The notes below the pieces were generated by a model, which did not search any database, had not been told where the DNA came from, and saw nothing but the letters and a program-made list of their open reading frames with translations. A DNA stretch of 44,608 nucleotides from Kiritimatiellia bacterium (lineage in GTDB: Bacteria > Verrucomicrobiota > Kiritimatiellia > CAIQIC01 > Lenti-01): contig JAQUJC010000020.1 of the NCBI GenBank assembly GCA_028681135.1, positions 1-44,608 on the forward strand, given 5' to 3'. Shown piece after piece: positions 16,386 through 25,206 of the stretch. How positions within the stretch are numbered: the first letter of the stretch is position 1; every line of letters begins with the position of its first letter. The translations under genes and the position numbers were made by a program.

Positions 16386-17840
16386 ATGATGAATGATCAG
16401 CTAAAGCAGAGCAAAAATACAACACAGGCATTCATCCGTGTATTGTCGGCCACGCTGCTTCTGGTGTCGGCTGGATGTGTGTCCGTCCCCACGAACAAGG
16501 AGTATCGCGATCTGGTGGAATGGACGCCATCCCTGCCGGACACAGAGATAGTCTCCCGCCGGTCGCCCGGTGATCCCCCGCCCGATTATATGGGGCCCGC
16601 GCTGGCTGATGATCTGAGGGTAGATCAAGCGGTTCGCATCGCTCTTGCCCAGAATCCTCGTCTCCAGATGCAATATGAACGGCTCGACCGAGCAGCGGCG
16701 AAACGCCTGGCCTCTCGACTCATGAAGAATCCGGACTTCGATGCATCCGTCATCGTGTCTCAAGACCACTCCAGTGATGAAGTCATTGATCTAGGGGTGG
16801 AGGTTGACCTTTTACACCTCATTCTGCTGCCGAACCGACGGCGGATCGGCGATGCGGACTACGCGGCGGCCCAAATGAATGTGGCCGGGGCGGTTCAAAC
16901 GGTGGCCTATCAGACCCGCGTCGCCTATTTCCGCTTTCTGGCCGCGCAGCAGCAGCTCTCTCTGCGGGAAGACGTGTTTCATGCCGCGTCTGCCGGATTC
17001 TCCATGGCGGAGCGGTTGCGCGATGCCGGCAATATCAAGGAGTTGGACTTGTTGAACCGGCAGGCGCAGGTGGCGCAGGCCCAACTCGGGGTGTCCGCCG
17101 CACATCTGGCGGTGACCGAAGCCCGCGAAGATCTCAACGTTCGGATGGGGCTGAGCGGATCGACCGCGACCCTGTGGAACGTATCCGCTACATTACCGGT
17201 TCCGACAAACGACATCGTTTCCTTTGATTCGCTTGAGGCCGATGCGATTGAAAACAGCCTGCAACTGAAGCAACTGCACAAACGCATTGAAGGTGCGGCG
17301 GCCCTGCTGGGCATCACCCGAATTGAATCGGTGTTGCCGGCTCTCCATCTTGGTGTGACCGCTGAACGCGAGGCATCTGGGGAGTGGCTGACCGGCCCCA
17401 TGGTCACCGTGGAGATTCCACTGTTTGATTTTGGCCAGGCCAAACGCCCGGCGGTTGCCGCCACGTTGCGTGAGCTCCAGCAAGAGTACGCGGCCGTGGC
17501 CATTGAAATTGGCGCCGCGGTCCGCAAGGCCCGGGACCGTGTCACGACGTCGGCCCGACGCGTGAAACTCTATCAGGATGATCTTGTACCGATGAGGGAA
17601 GCCATCCTGCACCACACGCATCTTCAATACAACGCAATGCAGATCGGCGTATTTCAACTATTGCAAACCAAGCAGTTGGAGATTGAAACACGTGCCGCAA
17701 CAATCGATGAATTGCTCAACCACTGGATTGCAAGAATCGAACTGGAGCAAATCCGCAACGGCCTCCTTGTGAAAACCAGCGGGGTAGAATCCATGGATGC
17801 AGGACGATCCATGGCGTCTGGCGGCAATGGAGGACATTGA
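16386..17840 (+). CDS. TolC-family outer-membrane efflux lipoprotein
   Basis: This 484-residue protein starts with a signal peptide whose lipobox is VSAGC (near residue 31), so it should be a lipid-anchored outer-membrane channel. The body has the long helical hairpins of outer-membrane efflux proteins (for example LAQNPRLQMQYERLDRAAAKR and a second set ending LLNHWIARIELEQI). It would form the outer exit duct of a tripartite pump. No RND pump or adaptor is present here. The gene is joined to the multicopper oxidase gene, whose ATG lies two bases after its stop, which argues for a role in copper or other metal export. An ATG three bases downstream is an equally possible start. Confidence 0.88.
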   Translation: MMNDQLKQSKNTTQAFIRVLSATLLLVSAGCVSVPTNKEYRDLVEWTPSLPDTEIVSRRSPGDPPPDYMGPALADDLRVDQAVRIALAQNPRLQMQYERLDRAAAKRLASRLMKNPDFDASVIVSQDHSSDEVIDLGVEVDLLHLILLPNRRRIGDADYAAAQMNVAGAVQTVAYQTRVAYFRFLAAQQQLSLREDVFHAASAGFSMAERLRDAGNIKELDLLNRQAQVAQAQLGVSAAHLAVTEAREDLNVRMGLSGSTATLWNVSATLPVPTNDIVSFDSLEADAIENSLQLKQLHKRIEGAAALLGITRIESVLPALHLGVTAEREASGEWLTGPMVTVEIPLFDFGQAKRPAVAATLRELQQEYAAVAIEIGAAVRKARDRVTTSARRVKLYQDDLVPMREAILHHTHLQYNAMQIGVFQLLQTKQLEIETRAATIDELLNHWIARIELEQIRNGLLVKTSGVESMDAGRSMASGGNGGH

Positions 17841-17842
17841 TT

Positions 17843-19291
17843 ATGATGAAAAGGAAGAAGACCTACCATCAGCGATTAACCCGCAGCACAATCAGGGGGG
17901 TGGCGTTGCTTCTTGCCGCCGGTGCCCTGTATGCCCAGGCCCCGGGGGAAGTCACTGCCCCAACTCTGGCTCCGCCCGCGAAAGCGAATCCGCCCCGACC
18001 CTGGGCGCAGGCTGCCGCAAAGAGGTTGCCGCCCGGTGAACCGATCAAGGATTATACACCCGCCGTTGTTCCCAACGGAACCAAAGCCGAGTACCAGATC
18101 ATTGACGGCGTGAAAGTGTTTCACCTGGTGGCCGAGCCGATCGAATGGCAGGTCGCGGACGGCCTCAAGATTCGCACGTGGGGGTATAACGGGACGGTCC
18201 CCGGTCCGATGATCGAACTGGCGGCCGGGGACCGTGTGCGAATTTACGTAAGCAATAAACTGTCGGCTCCAACCTCGGTGCATTGGCACGGTGTGCTGCT
18301 GCCCTGCGGTATGGACGGCGTTTCCGGAATCACGCAGCCGACCATCAAGCCCGGTGAGACCTTTCGGTATGAGTTCATTTTTCAAAATGCCGGTACGTTC
18401 ATGTACCACCCGCACTTTGATTCCATGACGCAGGAAGGCATGGGCATGACCGGCATGATCCTTGTGCATGAACGCCAGCCGGACAGAACCAAGCGGCCCG
18501 ACCGGGATTTCGGGATCATGCTGCATGAATGGCGCATTGATCCCGGTACGGATCGCCCCAATCCCAACGAGATGACCGATTTTAATGTGTTGACCATGAA
18601 CGGCAAGGCCATGCCATCGACTGAGCCGCTGGTGGCCAAGCTGGGGGATCGCGTTTGGATTCGCTACGGGAATCTGAGTGCCATGGATCACCACCCCCTG
18701 CACTTGCACGGCTACGCCTTCAAGGTCATCGGCACCGATGGCGGGTGGGCTGCGGATAAATCAAAGTTGTTGCCCGAGACGACGGTGCTGGTGCCGGTCG
18801 GATCCGCCCGGGTGATCGAGTTTGTGGCGGACAACCCCGGCGACTGGCTCTTCCATTGCCACATGACCCATCACGTCATGAACCAGATGGGGCATGATTT
18901 CCCCAATATGATCGATGTAGACAGCCAGGGGGTGGACGAGGAGATTCGCAAACTCATTCCCGGGTACATGACCATGGGTGCGGCCGGCATGCGGGATATG
19001 ACCAGAACAGGCATGCCACTCCCGGAGAACAGCATCCCCATGCTGGGCTATGCCGGACAGTTCGGACAGACCGTGCTGGGCAGCATGGCGAATATTCTGA
19101 TGGTGCGCGAAGATATCGAGTCCTATGACTATCCGGGCCTTTATGAATTTCCCAACGGTACCGTCAGCCGCAAGGCCACGACAGAGGAACTCACAGCCGA
19201 TGGGATTGTTGTGGAACGGTCGCCTGCCCCCGAGGAGACGGGCCATTCCGATCACAAAATGAACCACGGCACTGGAGCCCGCACAGAATAG
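17843..19291 (+). CDS. Two-domain multicopper oxidase, copper resistance
   Basis: This 482-residue exported protein has an Arg/Lys-rich signal peptide (VALLLAAGALYAQA). It contains two cupredoxin domains rather than three. Domain one carries HWHG (near residue 147) and MYHPHFD. The last carries HHPLHLHGYAF and FHCHMTHHVMNQMGHD, which together supply type 1, 2 and 3 copper ligands. A Met-rich tail segment (GYMTMGAAGMRDMTRTGM) may bind extra copper. It should oxidise Cu(I) in the periplasm. The ATG at 17843 is chosen because GGAGGA lies eight bases upstream. It sits between the efflux lipoprotein and the Met/His-rich protein in one operon. Confidence 0.92.
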   Translation: MMKRKKTYHQRLTRSTIRGVALLLAAGALYAQAPGEVTAPTLAPPAKANPPRPWAQAAAKRLPPGEPIKDYTPAVVPNGTKAEYQIIDGVKVFHLVAEPIEWQVADGLKIRTWGYNGTVPGPMIELAAGDRVRIYVSNKLSAPTSVHWHGVLLPCGMDGVSGITQPTIKPGETFRYEFIFQNAGTFMYHPHFDSMTQEGMGMTGMILVHERQPDRTKRPDRDFGIMLHEWRIDPGTDRPNPNEMTDFNVLTMNGKAMPSTEPLVAKLGDRVWIRYGNLSAMDHHPLHLHGYAFKVIGTDGGWAADKSKLLPETTVLVPVGSARVIEFVADNPGDWLFHCHMTHHVMNQMGHDFPNMIDVDSQGVDEEIRKLIPGYMTMGAAGMRDMTRTGMPLPENSIPMLGYAGQFGQTVLGSMANILMVREDIESYDYPGLYEFPNGTVSRKATTEELTADGIVVERSPAPEETGHSDHKMNHGTGARTE

Positions 19292-19334
19292 AATCATGAA
19301 CAAAACAAATAAACCAACCCGAAAGGAAATATCC

Positions 19335-19739
19335 ATGAAACGTACAGGAACAGCCTTGTTGACAACCCTGACGGTCGTCGCAGTTTTCGCCGGCTCCGTC
19401 TGGGCCGCAGAACACGGACCGGGCATGCATCAGCGCCACAACATGCATGGCAAGAGGGAAATGACTGGCAAGAAGGCGATGAAGCGCGACATGTCAAAGC
19501 TGCAGGACCGCATGATGGGCGGCATGATGAAACGTCAGGTCGTGGCGACCGAAGACGGTGGCGTTATTATTGTCGCCGGCAATCTGCTGCTGAAGTACGA
19601 CGAAAACCTCGAACTCGTCAAGAAGACATCGATCGACATTAGCGCCGAGGACATGCAGCAACTGATGAATGACTGCCGGGGAATGTGTCGGCAGATGATG
19701 ATGGGCCAGAAAAAATCCGAAACACCCTCGGAGCCGTAA
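19335..19739 (+). CDS. Periplasmic Met/His-rich copper-associated protein
   Basis: This 134-residue protein has a typical signal peptide ending SVWAAEH. The mature N-terminal part is rich in Met and His (HGPGMHQRHNMHGKREM, then DRMMGGMMKRQ), which suits Cu(I) binding. The C-terminal part has a small V-I-I-V-A-G-N-L-L-L-K-Y strand pair and a helix with C-R-G-M-C-R-Q-M-M-M. The start at 19335 follows AAAGGAAAT; the frame itself begins 39 bases earlier. It is the third gene of the copper operon, 43 bases after the oxidase. It probably buffers or delivers copper in the periplasm; no characterised family was recognised. Confidence 0.75.
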   Translation: MKRTGTALLTTLTVVAVFAGSVWAAEHGPGMHQRHNMHGKREMTGKKAMKRDMSKLQDRMMGGMMKRQVVATEDGGVIIVAGNLLLKYDENLELVKKTSIDISAEDMQQLMNDCRGMCRQMMMGQKKSETPSEP

Positions 19740-19788
19740 CGACGGAATTGGTCCCGCCGCCCCCGCGATGCTTTTGCGACACACACGG

Positions 19789-20046
19789 ACCTACCGGCGT
19801 ACCCATTACCGCAATCTATATGTGTGTGGGTACAAAGAAGAAAATACCACCACTACCTTCTTCGATATGTTGGTGTTGAATGAGTTGGTTCGCCCTCACC
19901 TGGTTCGCAACGTTGCCGATCGCGGTTCCCGACGGGGATCAAGACTGGCCTATGTCAAACAAGCTCTGTGCGACAAGTTGATTGAGCACCATGAGGTTAT
20001 GCGGTGTCATAGTCAGGACATGCCGGATATTCGGAGGTGGCGGTGG
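19789..20046 (+). pseudogene. xfp: Phosphoketolase C-terminal remnant
   Basis: The frame reads RNLYVCGYKEENTTTTFFDM, LVLNELVRPHLVRNVADR, SRLAYVKQALCDKLIEHH and SQDMPDIRRWRW. This follows, residue by residue, the conserved C-terminal end of xylulose-5-phosphate/fructose-6-phosphate phosphoketolase (VRGYKEEGTTTTPFDM, VLNDLDRFHL, RDKLIEH, DMPEIRxWxW in the family). Only the last ~85 of roughly 800 residues remain, with no start. Conserved positions are substituted (for example CGYKEEN for RGYKEEG). The frame runs past the normal end. It is a decayed fragment between the copper-binding protein and copB. Confidence 0.85.
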
Positions 20047-20190
20047 CTGGCGGTCCGAACAGCCTGGTCCCCAGTACGATTCCTGGCTGCCGAAAACGGG
20101 GTGGGCGCAAGATATCGGATGCCGCCAACGTTTTCATCCGCATAGCAGGATATAGCGAGCGCAACGAACGGAAAGAAAGGGAGACCCACC
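20047..20190. promoter_or_regulatory. Leader region of the copB-like gene
   Basis: About 145 bases between the phosphoketolase remnant and copB. AAGGGAG lies eight bases before the copB ATG. A separate promoter probably lies here or within the remnant, because about 450 bases part copB from the upstream copper genes. No operator was recognised. Confidence 0.3.
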
Positions 20191-22206
20191 ATGACTGATT
20201 CCCAGCCCCGCCACAACCATCACTCTCACCATGCCCACATGGTGACTGATTATCGCCGCCGTTTCTTTGTGTCACTAGCGCTTACCGTTCCGGTGTTGAT
20301 TCTGGCTCCGATGATTCAGGGTTTTCTCGGCCTGAAGGACACGCTGGCGTTCGCTGGCGACGCCTACGTGCAATGGGGGCTGGCCAGCTTGATCTTTGTC
20401 TACGGCGGCTGGCCCTTTCTCAAAGGCATGGGCAACGAGTTGCGCAAGAAAAACCCCGGCATGATGACCCTGATCGCCCTCGCCGTGAGCGTTGCCTATG
20501 CCTACAGCTCCGCCGTGGTCTTCGGGCTCGCAGGCAAGGTGTTCTTCTGGGAACTGGCCACACTGATCGATGTGATGCTGTTGGGACATTGGATCGAAAT
20601 GAAATCGGTTATGGGCGCTTCTCATGCGCTGGAAAGCCTGGTGCAGCTTATGCCCTCTGAAGCCCACCGGGTCACTGCGGGAGGCGGAACAGAAGACGTG
20701 CCCGTTCGCGAGCTCAAGGCGGGCGACAAGGTTGTCGTCAAGCCGGGCGAAAAAGTACCCATTGACGGGGAAATCACAGAGGGACGTACGAGCCTCAACG
20801 AAGCCATGTTGACCGGCGAAAGCCAGCCGGTCGAGAAGGCGGAAGGCGATGAAGCCATCGGGGGGGCCATCAACGGGGAGGCCGCCATCACTCTGGAGGT
20901 CAAGAAGACTGGCGATGAAACCTATTTATCCCAGGTGATCGAGATGGTCCGCACCGCGCAGGAAACCCGGTCCAAAACCCAGGATATCGCCAATCGCGCC
21001 GCATTCTGGCTGACTCTGATTGCACTTGGCACCGGTGGCGGCACACTCATCGTATGGCTCATGCTGGGGGCGGCGTTCGACTTCTCGCTGGAGCGCATGG
21101 TTACCGTCATGGTGATTACCTGTCCGCATGCGCTTGGGCTGGCCGTGCCGCTGGTCGTGGCCGTCTCAACCGCCAAGTCTGCCGCCGCCGGGCTGTTGAT
21201 ACGCGACCGGTCGGCGTTTGAACGTGCTCGCGACGTAAATGCCATCCTGTTCGATAAGACCGGAACCCTCACAGAGGGCCGTTTCGGCGTGTCTGATGTG
21301 CTCCCGTTGGGCGACCAGAACGAAAGCGAATTGCTGAAGCTTGCCGCATCGTTGGAGAGCCAGTCAGAGCATCCCATCGCACAGGGTATCGTGGAAGGCG
21401 CTAACGAACGGAAAATTGAGTTTTCCGCTCCCAAGAGCTTCAAGGCCATCCCCGGCAAGGGCGCGCAGGCGATCGTTGACGGTCGCAACATCAAAGTCGT
21501 GAGCCCCGGCTATCTGAAGGAAAACGACCTCTCTGTGGACAGCAACAAGGTGCGTGAAGTGGCCGAGCAGGGCAAGACGGTCGTATACGTTTTGGTCGAA
21601 GATCAGGTTGTCGGTGCTATCGGCCTGGTCGATATCATTCGGCCTGAATCGCGCGAAGCCCTGCGCCGCTTGAAGCAGATGGGTATCCACACCATGATGA
21701 TCACCGGCGATGCGGAGACGGTCGCCCAATGGGTCGCCGCCGAGCTCGACCTGGATGAGTACTTTGCGGAGGTTCTGCCCGACCGGAAGGCGGACAAAGT
21801 CAAGGAAATCCAGCAGCGCGGGCTAGTGGTGGCCATGACGGGGGATGGTGTCAACGACGCCCCTGCACTGGCCCAGGCCGACGTTGGCATCGCCATCGGC
21901 GCGGGCACCGACGTGGCCATCGAGTCGGCCGATGTCGTGTTGGTTCGAAGCGACCCGCGCGATGTCACCGCCATCATGGCCCTGGCGCGCGCCACCTATC
22001 GCAAAATGGTGCAGAATCTGCTGTGGGCCACCGGGTATAATGTCATTGCGATACCACTGGCCGCCGGGGTGTTGTACAAGGTTGGAATCGTGCTGTCCCC
22101 CGCGGTCGGGGCGGCGCTCATGGCGCTCTCAACCGTCATCGTAGCCATTAACGCGCGCTTTCTGGGCGTGGAGAAAAGGAGTACGACTGGTGCAGAATCC
22201 CAGTGA
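20191..22206 (+). CDS. copB: Copper-translocating P-type ATPase, CopB type (P1B-3)
   Basis: This 671-residue heavy-metal ATPase has a short His-rich N terminus (HNHHSHHAH) in place of a CxxC metal-binding domain. The metal-site motif is CPH (C311-P312-H313 in ITCPHALGLAVP), diagnostic of the P1B-3 branch that exports Cu(II) or Cu(I). Other signatures are TGES in the actuator, DKTGTLTEG with the phosphorylated D355, SEHPIAQGI, and MTGDGVNDAPALAQADVG at the hinge. It pumps copper from cytoplasm to periplasm, where the upstream multicopper oxidase and efflux lipoprotein would deal with it. The start is fixed by AAGGGAG eight bases upstream. Confidence 0.95.
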   Translation: MTDSQPRHNHHSHHAHMVTDYRRRFFVSLALTVPVLILAPMIQGFLGLKDTLAFAGDAYVQWGLASLIFVYGGWPFLKGMGNELRKKNPGMMTLIALAVSVAYAYSSAVVFGLAGKVFFWELATLIDVMLLGHWIEMKSVMGASHALESLVQLMPSEAHRVTAGGGTEDVPVRELKAGDKVVVKPGEKVPIDGEITEGRTSLNEAMLTGESQPVEKAEGDEAIGGAINGEAAITLEVKKTGDETYLSQVIEMVRTAQETRSKTQDIANRAAFWLTLIALGTGGGTLIVWLMLGAAFDFSLERMVTVMVITCPHALGLAVPLVVAVSTAKSAAAGLLIRDRSAFERARDVNAILFDKTGTLTEGRFGVSDVLPLGDQNESELLKLAASLESQSEHPIAQGIVEGANERKIEFSAPKSFKAIPGKGAQAIVDGRNIKVVSPGYLKENDLSVDSNKVREVAEQGKTVVYVLVEDQVVGAIGLVDIIRPESREALRRLKQMGIHTMMITGDAETVAQWVAAELDLDEYFAEVLPDRKADKVKEIQQRGLVVAMTGDGVNDAPALAQADVGIAIGAGTDVAIESADVVLVRSDPRDVTAIMALARATYRKMVQNLLWATGYNVIAIPLAAGVLYKVGIVLSPAVGAALMALSTVIVAINARFLGVEKRSTTGAESQ

Positions 22207-22260
22207 TCTTGCGCGGCGGCCGACCCGGCATCGCCATCACGCACCCATTAAAGGAAATGC

Positions 22261-22296
22261 CATGAACGACAACCTCATCACCCGGTGGGTGAGCTG
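22261..22296 (+). other. Eleven-codon open frame with good ribosome-binding site
   Basis: AAAGGAAAT lies just before an ATG that encodes MNDNLITRWVS and a stop, between copB and the first Rho_N-like gene. It may be a leader peptide or the surviving start of a gene broken when the duplicated unit arrived. Confidence 0.25.
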
Positions 22297-22314
22297 AACC
22301 GAAGGAGTATACCC

Positions 22315-22617
22315 ATGCCACAGGCCTGGAGCAACAAGGACGAACGACAATATCAGCACATCAAAAAGAGCCTGCGCGATAATGGCAAAGCCGAAACGAA
22401 GGCCGAGGAAGTTGCGGCGCGCACGGTCAACAAACGCAGGCGTAAGGAAGGCCGAACACCCAATGTTACCACGTCGGGAACTGGCAATCCAAATACCCGC
22501 CTGGAAACCCGCACTCGGAAGGAACTCTACAACCGGGCCCGGCAATTGCATATCGCGGGACGCAGTTCCCTGTCAAAAGAGGAGCTGATCAATGCGATTC
22601 GAGCAGCGACGTCTTGA
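22315..22617 (+). CDS. Rho_N-like small basic protein, copy 1
   Basis: This 100-residue basic protein belongs to the group often annotated as a plasmid-stabilisation protein. It has an N-terminal part SNKDERQYQHIKKSL...AEEVAARTVNKRRRKEGRTP and a C-terminal Rho_N/SAP-like helix-loop-helix (RTRKELYNRARQL, SSLSKEELINAIRAA). It probably binds nucleic acid. GAAGGAG lies seven bases upstream. It is followed by a truncated topoisomerase IB copy. A second copy at 25207 differs at only three residues, all in the C-terminal helix region. Confidence 0.85.
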   Translation: MPQAWSNKDERQYQHIKKSLRDNGKAETKAEEVAARTVNKRRRKEGRTPNVTTSGTGNPNTRLETRTRKELYNRARQLHIAGRSSLSKEELINAIRAATS

Positions 22618-23101
22618 AGCCCGTCTGCCCCAACATGGAGGGGATGCCCGAGGAGCAACGTATCGTTGCGAGGATGCACGATATGGTTTTATTCCCGCCA
22701 CATAACCCGTCATGAGCGGAAGAACCGTCAAACTGCACTTTTCATCGGACTATGAACCCGGCTATCACCGCAAGCGGTGCGGGCGCGATTTTGTGTATCT
22801 TGGGTTGCGCGGGAAGCGGCTCACCGGGCAACGCACTCTTCGCCGCATCCAGGCTTTGGCCATTCCTCCAGCCTGGGGGGATGTCTGGATATGCTCGGAA
22901 CCTTCCGGTCATCTGCAGGCCACCGGCTGCGATGCGGCAGGACGTAAACAGTATCGCTATCATCCGCAATGGGAGCACTGTCGCCGACAAACGGTTTTCG
23001 CCGGTCTCGGCGCCTTTGCAACCATCCTGCCGCGGATTCGTCGGCGCGTGGCCCGCGACCTGGCCGGGGGGCAAGCTTTGAGCAAAAAACGGGTGCTGGC
23101 G
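22315..23101 (+). repeat. Segmental duplication, left copy (truncated)
   Basis: This block (Rho_N-like gene, ~95-bp spacer, first ~390 bp of topoisomerase IB) is highly similar to 25207-25995. Within the topoisomerase part the offset is constant at 2894 bases, so no indels separate the copies. Similarity ends sharply near 23101, where the left copy runs into unrelated sequence. Confidence 0.9.
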
Positions 23102-23137
23102 TTGGGCGCCGGCGCGTGGGCGTTTACGAGTGGATAG
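22712..23137 (+). pseudogene. Type IB DNA topoisomerase, N-terminal fragment
   Basis: The first ~131 residues match the intact topoisomerase IB at 25606 with nine substitutions. The match then stops after KKRVLAL, and the frame continues for about ten unrelated residues (GAGAWAFTSG) to a stop. The whole catalytic domain, including the active-site tyrosine, is missing. It is therefore a truncated duplicate, not a functional topoisomerase. The remaining part is the N-terminal DNA-binding region. Confidence 0.9.
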
Positions 23138-23244
23138 GAGCACAAAACAGAAAGGTGCGAACCTCACGCTAGACAGCACAACCTTAAAGGCCATACAGAA
23201 CCAATTCATGAGCCGAAACAATAAACAAAACCCAAAGGAAACTC

Positions 23245-24984
23245 ATGTCTGAAAATGTTGCCGATGTTCTAGTCTCCATGCTCGTGAAAGTGGGTGTGAA
23301 ACGGGTTTACGCTGTTACCGGAGACAGCCTTAATCCCGTCAATGACGCTGTCCGCCGCGATGGACGGCTGCAATGGATACATGTCCGCCACGAAGAAGCG
23401 GGGGCTTATGCCGCGTCGATGGAAGCCGAGCTGGAAGGCATCGCTTGTTGCATGGGCAGTAGTGGTCCGGGTCATGTCCACCTCGTCAACGGTCTTTACG
23501 ATGCCAACCGGGCCGGGAATCCGGTTATCGCCATCGCCACAACCGTGACCACCGACAAGCTCGGTTTGGAAACTTTCCAGGAGACCAACGTTACCAAACT
23601 CTTCGACGATTGCTCGAAATACTGCTTCATGGCAAACACGCCCACCCAGGCAATCCACGCCCTGCAAACGGGCATCCAGCATGCAATCAGCAAACGTGGC
23701 GTCGCGGTGATCGGCCTCCCGGCAGATGTTTCCGAAGCAGACGCCCCCGAACTCGCGACTGGGGAACAGAATTTCTTCCCCCGTTCCTTGAGCGTCCCAT
23801 CGGAAGAGGAAATCCGTGAGTTCGCCGAGATAATCAACAAGCACAAAAAGGTCATGATCTACTGCGGCTACGGCTGCCGTCACGCACAAGGCGAGGTCAT
23901 GGCTGTTGCAGAAAAACTGCGCGCACCCATGGGTTATAGCTATCGCGGAAAAATCTTTTTTGACAAGGAGGACAATCCATATGCGGTTGGCATGAATGGC
24001 CTGCTAGGCTCTAAATCGGGTTTCACCGCCATGCAGGAAGCGGATGTCCTGCTGCTGCTGGGAACCGATTTTCCCTACCCCGGTTTTCTCCCCGACAAGA
24101 ACAAGATTATCCAGGTCGATATCCAGCCGGAGCGAATCGGACGTCGTGCAAAAGTGGACTACGGCTACTGCGGCGATATCGCCCCGACCTTGGATAACCT
24201 TCTCCCGCTGCTCGAAGAGAAACGCGACAGTGCTTTCCTCAACGCTATGCGCGAGCTGCACGAATCGGTAGAGAACAAATACCGGAGCTATGTCGATGAG
24301 CATTCGAAAAATGACATGATCCATCCGGAATACGCCGCCGCCGTAATTGACAAGCTCGCCGCTGATGATGCGATTATCACTGTTGATACAGGCATGTCGG
24401 CGGTGTGGGCATCCCGCTATCTCGGTGGGAAGCGTGATCGTTACATGACCGGTTCTTTCAATCACGGCTCGATGGCAAACGCGATGCCCATGGCTTTCGG
24501 AGCGGCGTTGCAGCAGCCAAAACGTCAAGTCATCGCCATGTGCGGTGATGGCGGGCTCACCATGTTGCTGGGTGACCTCATGACCATCCGCCAATACAAG
24601 GCTCCCGTGAAAATCATTGTCTTTAATAACCGTTCGCTGGCCATGGTGGAGCTGGAAATGCGGGTAGCCGGTTATCCCGATTGGCAGACAAACATGAAAA
24701 ATCCTGATTTCGCGATGGTCACCCGGGCGATGGGGATCCGGAGTTGGACTGCGAAAAAATCCAGTGAGGTGGAACCAGCGCTTCGGGAAGCCTTTACCCA
24801 CGACGGCCCCGCGCTGATCAATATGTTCACCGATAAAAACGCTCTCGCGATGCCACCGAATGTCACCTTTGATCAGGTGAAAGGCTACGCCACCTCCATG
24901 GCCAAGCTCATGTTTACCGGCCATGTCCCGGAGGTAATTGAATTCGGCTCATCCAGCATCAAGTATCTTAAGGAATTGAAATAG
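23245..24984 (+). CDS. poxB: Pyruvate oxidase / pyruvate:quinone dehydrogenase
   Basis: This 579-residue thiamine-diphosphate enzyme is close in length to E. coli PoxB (572). The catalytic glutamate E50 lies in VRHEEAGAYAA. The ThDP/Mg site is CGDGGLTMLLGDL (GDG at 434-436) with the distal Asn in IVFNNRSLAM. The middle domain has the FAD-type fold (GTDFPYPGFLPDKNKIIQVDI). It should decarboxylate pyruvate to acetate and CO2, passing electrons to quinone. The C-terminal ~30 residues may bind membrane, as in PoxB. An oxygen-dependent, acetyl-phosphate-forming oxidase is the alternative. AAAGGAAA precedes the ATG. It sits between the two copies of a duplicated Rho_N/topoisomerase unit. Confidence 0.88.
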   Translation: MSENVADVLVSMLVKVGVKRVYAVTGDSLNPVNDAVRRDGRLQWIHVRHEEAGAYAASMEAELEGIACCMGSSGPGHVHLVNGLYDANRAGNPVIAIATTVTTDKLGLETFQETNVTKLFDDCSKYCFMANTPTQAIHALQTGIQHAISKRGVAVIGLPADVSEADAPELATGEQNFFPRSLSVPSEEEIREFAEIINKHKKVMIYCGYGCRHAQGEVMAVAEKLRAPMGYSYRGKIFFDKEDNPYAVGMNGLLGSKSGFTAMQEADVLLLLGTDFPYPGFLPDKNKIIQVDIQPERIGRRAKVDYGYCGDIAPTLDNLLPLLEEKRDSAFLNAMRELHESVENKYRSYVDEHSKNDMIHPEYAAAVIDKLAADDAIITVDTGMSAVWASRYLGGKRDRYMTGSFNHGSMANAMPMAFGAALQQPKRQVIAMCGDGGLTMLLGDLMTIRQYKAPVKIIVFNNRSLAMVELEMRVAGYPDWQTNMKNPDFAMVTRAMGIRSWTAKKSSEVEPALREAFTHDGPALINMFTDKNALAMPPNVTFDQVKGYATSMAKLMFTGHVPEVIEFGSSSIKYLKELK

Positions 24985-25206
24985 GGCTCCGGAAACTCAC
25001 GCCTAGTGCTTAAAGACTGATGCATTCCATTTTCCCGTTGGCCCTCCGGACGATCCACCACGTATAGATGTAGAGAATGGCCGACGTGAGATATTCCGGA
25101 TCCTCAAGTCAGGGCTTTCCCGATAGTGGTAAAGCCAAGCGGGATACAACCTGTATGTAATGGATGATTCATTACCAAGTTGATGATTATGACAGAAGGA
25201 GAACAC

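Noticed and set aside
19768-20145. Intact 125-codon gene before copB
   Set aside because: The frame has no ribosome-binding site and its middle matches only the tail of phosphoketolase, so it is listed as a remnant.
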